A stretch of DNA of 6,057 nucleotides from Gammaproteobacteria bacterium (GTDB lineage: Bacteria; Pseudomonadota; Gammaproteobacteria; Arenicellales; JAHEKD01), in NCBI GenBank assembly GCA_024638545.1, contig JAHEKD010000167.1:1-6057 (forward strand). Reading direction: 5' to 3'. Below the pieces are notes generated by a model that worked only from the letters and a program-made list of their open reading frames with translations, had not been told where the DNA came from and did not search any database. Made by a program: the position numbers and the translations under genes. Of this stretch, positions 5,791-6,057 are shown in pieces (the stretch's first letter is position 1; the number at the start of each line of letters is the position of its first letter).

Positions 5791-6057
5791 ATGAATAGAT
5801 TAGTATTTGTAGCTGCAATTACAGCAGTGTTCACATCAGGCGCAGTTGCCCAGGATGAGGTCAAAATTGGAATGCTGCAGGGCTTTACCGGACCGACGGA
5901 GTCGCTGGTTGCACCCATGGCAAAAGGCGGTGAGCTCGCAATCCAGGAAGTTTCTGATAGCGGAATTTTTCTGGGAGGCAAGAAAGTTGTGTCCGTACGT
6001 GCGGACAGCACCTGCATTGATGCAGCCGCTGCAACCGCCGCCGCAGAGCGACTGGTG
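5791..6057 (+). CDS. Branched-chain-amino-acid-type ABC transporter substrate-binding protein, N-terminal part (3' end outside window)
   Basis: The frame is open from ATG 5791 to the window edge, 89 codons, with no stop. Residues 1-20 form a short Sec signal peptide ending AVA, with a likely cut before Q21-D22, so the mature protein would be periplasmic. The mature start VKIGMLQGFTGP, then a MAKGGELAIQEV helix and a DSTC segment (C75) followed by an Ala-rich helix, match the first lobe of the LivJ/LivK-like type I periplasmic binding proteins (Peripla_BP_6 type). In LivJ the equivalent cysteine forms a disulfide in the first lobe. Such proteins bind a small ligand and deliver it to an ABC permease, whose genes would be expected downstream. 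The ligand cannot be told: this family also binds amides, urea and aromatic acids. Expression probably comes from the promoter proposed at 5650-5678. Confidence 0.85.
   Translation, partial: MNRLVFVAAITAVFTSGAVAQDEVKIGMLQGFTGPTESLVAPMAKGGELAIQEVSDSGIFLGGKKVVSVRADSTCIDAAAATAAAERLV

Noticed and set aside
5763..6017. 84-codon minus-strand frame near the right edge
   Set aside because: It is antisense to the signal peptide and first lobe of the substrate-binding protein, which is well supported by its motifs and ribosome binding site.

Overview
The window looks like chromosomal DNA of a Gram-negative bacterium, most likely a gammaproteobacterium. The grounds are a full DeaD/CsdA-type RNA helicase with its C-terminal RNA-binding domain, two proteins with Sec signal peptides, and a periplasmic amino-acid-type binding protein. 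No species is claimed. Base composition is moderate overall, with AT-rich intergenic stretches.

Layout. (1) Positions 1-482 (+) are the 3' end of a gene for a repeat-built, probably extracellular protein, with a hairpin terminator at 511-533. (2) After an AT-rich spacer with two near-identical palindromes, 721-3204 (+) encodes an 827-residue secreted zinc metalloprotease of the metzincin/reprolysin-like type. Its order is signal peptide, propeptide, catalytic domain, PPC-like domain, and two tandem copies of a Cys-containing module of about 125 residues. (3) The 446-base gap 3205-3650 has no convincing gene. It holds a MITE-like or decayed-IS element (about 3374-3586) with imperfect inverted ends, and a third copy of the end motif lies at 3259-3273. 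(4) Positions 5447-3651 (-) encode DeaD, convergent with the protease gene. (5) The 343-base divergent region 5448-5790 carries a plausible sigma-70-type promoter and a possible 15-codon Cys-rich leader ORF. (6) From 5791 (+) to the window edge runs the start of a branched-chain-amino-acid-type ABC transporter substrate-binding protein.

How the genes relate. The two left-hand genes encode secreted, repeat-bearing proteins on the same strand, but a terminator separates them, so they are probably independent units. DeaD (RNA remodelling, often cold-linked) and the binding protein are divergently transcribed and look like ordinary housekeeping and transport genes.

I see no CRISPR array, tRNA, rRNA, phage module or clear new defence system. 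The points most worth a second look are the duplicated Cys-module at the protease C-terminus, the repeat protein whose copies are identical in protein but diverged in codons, the inverted-repeat element between the convergent genes, and the possible leader peptide.
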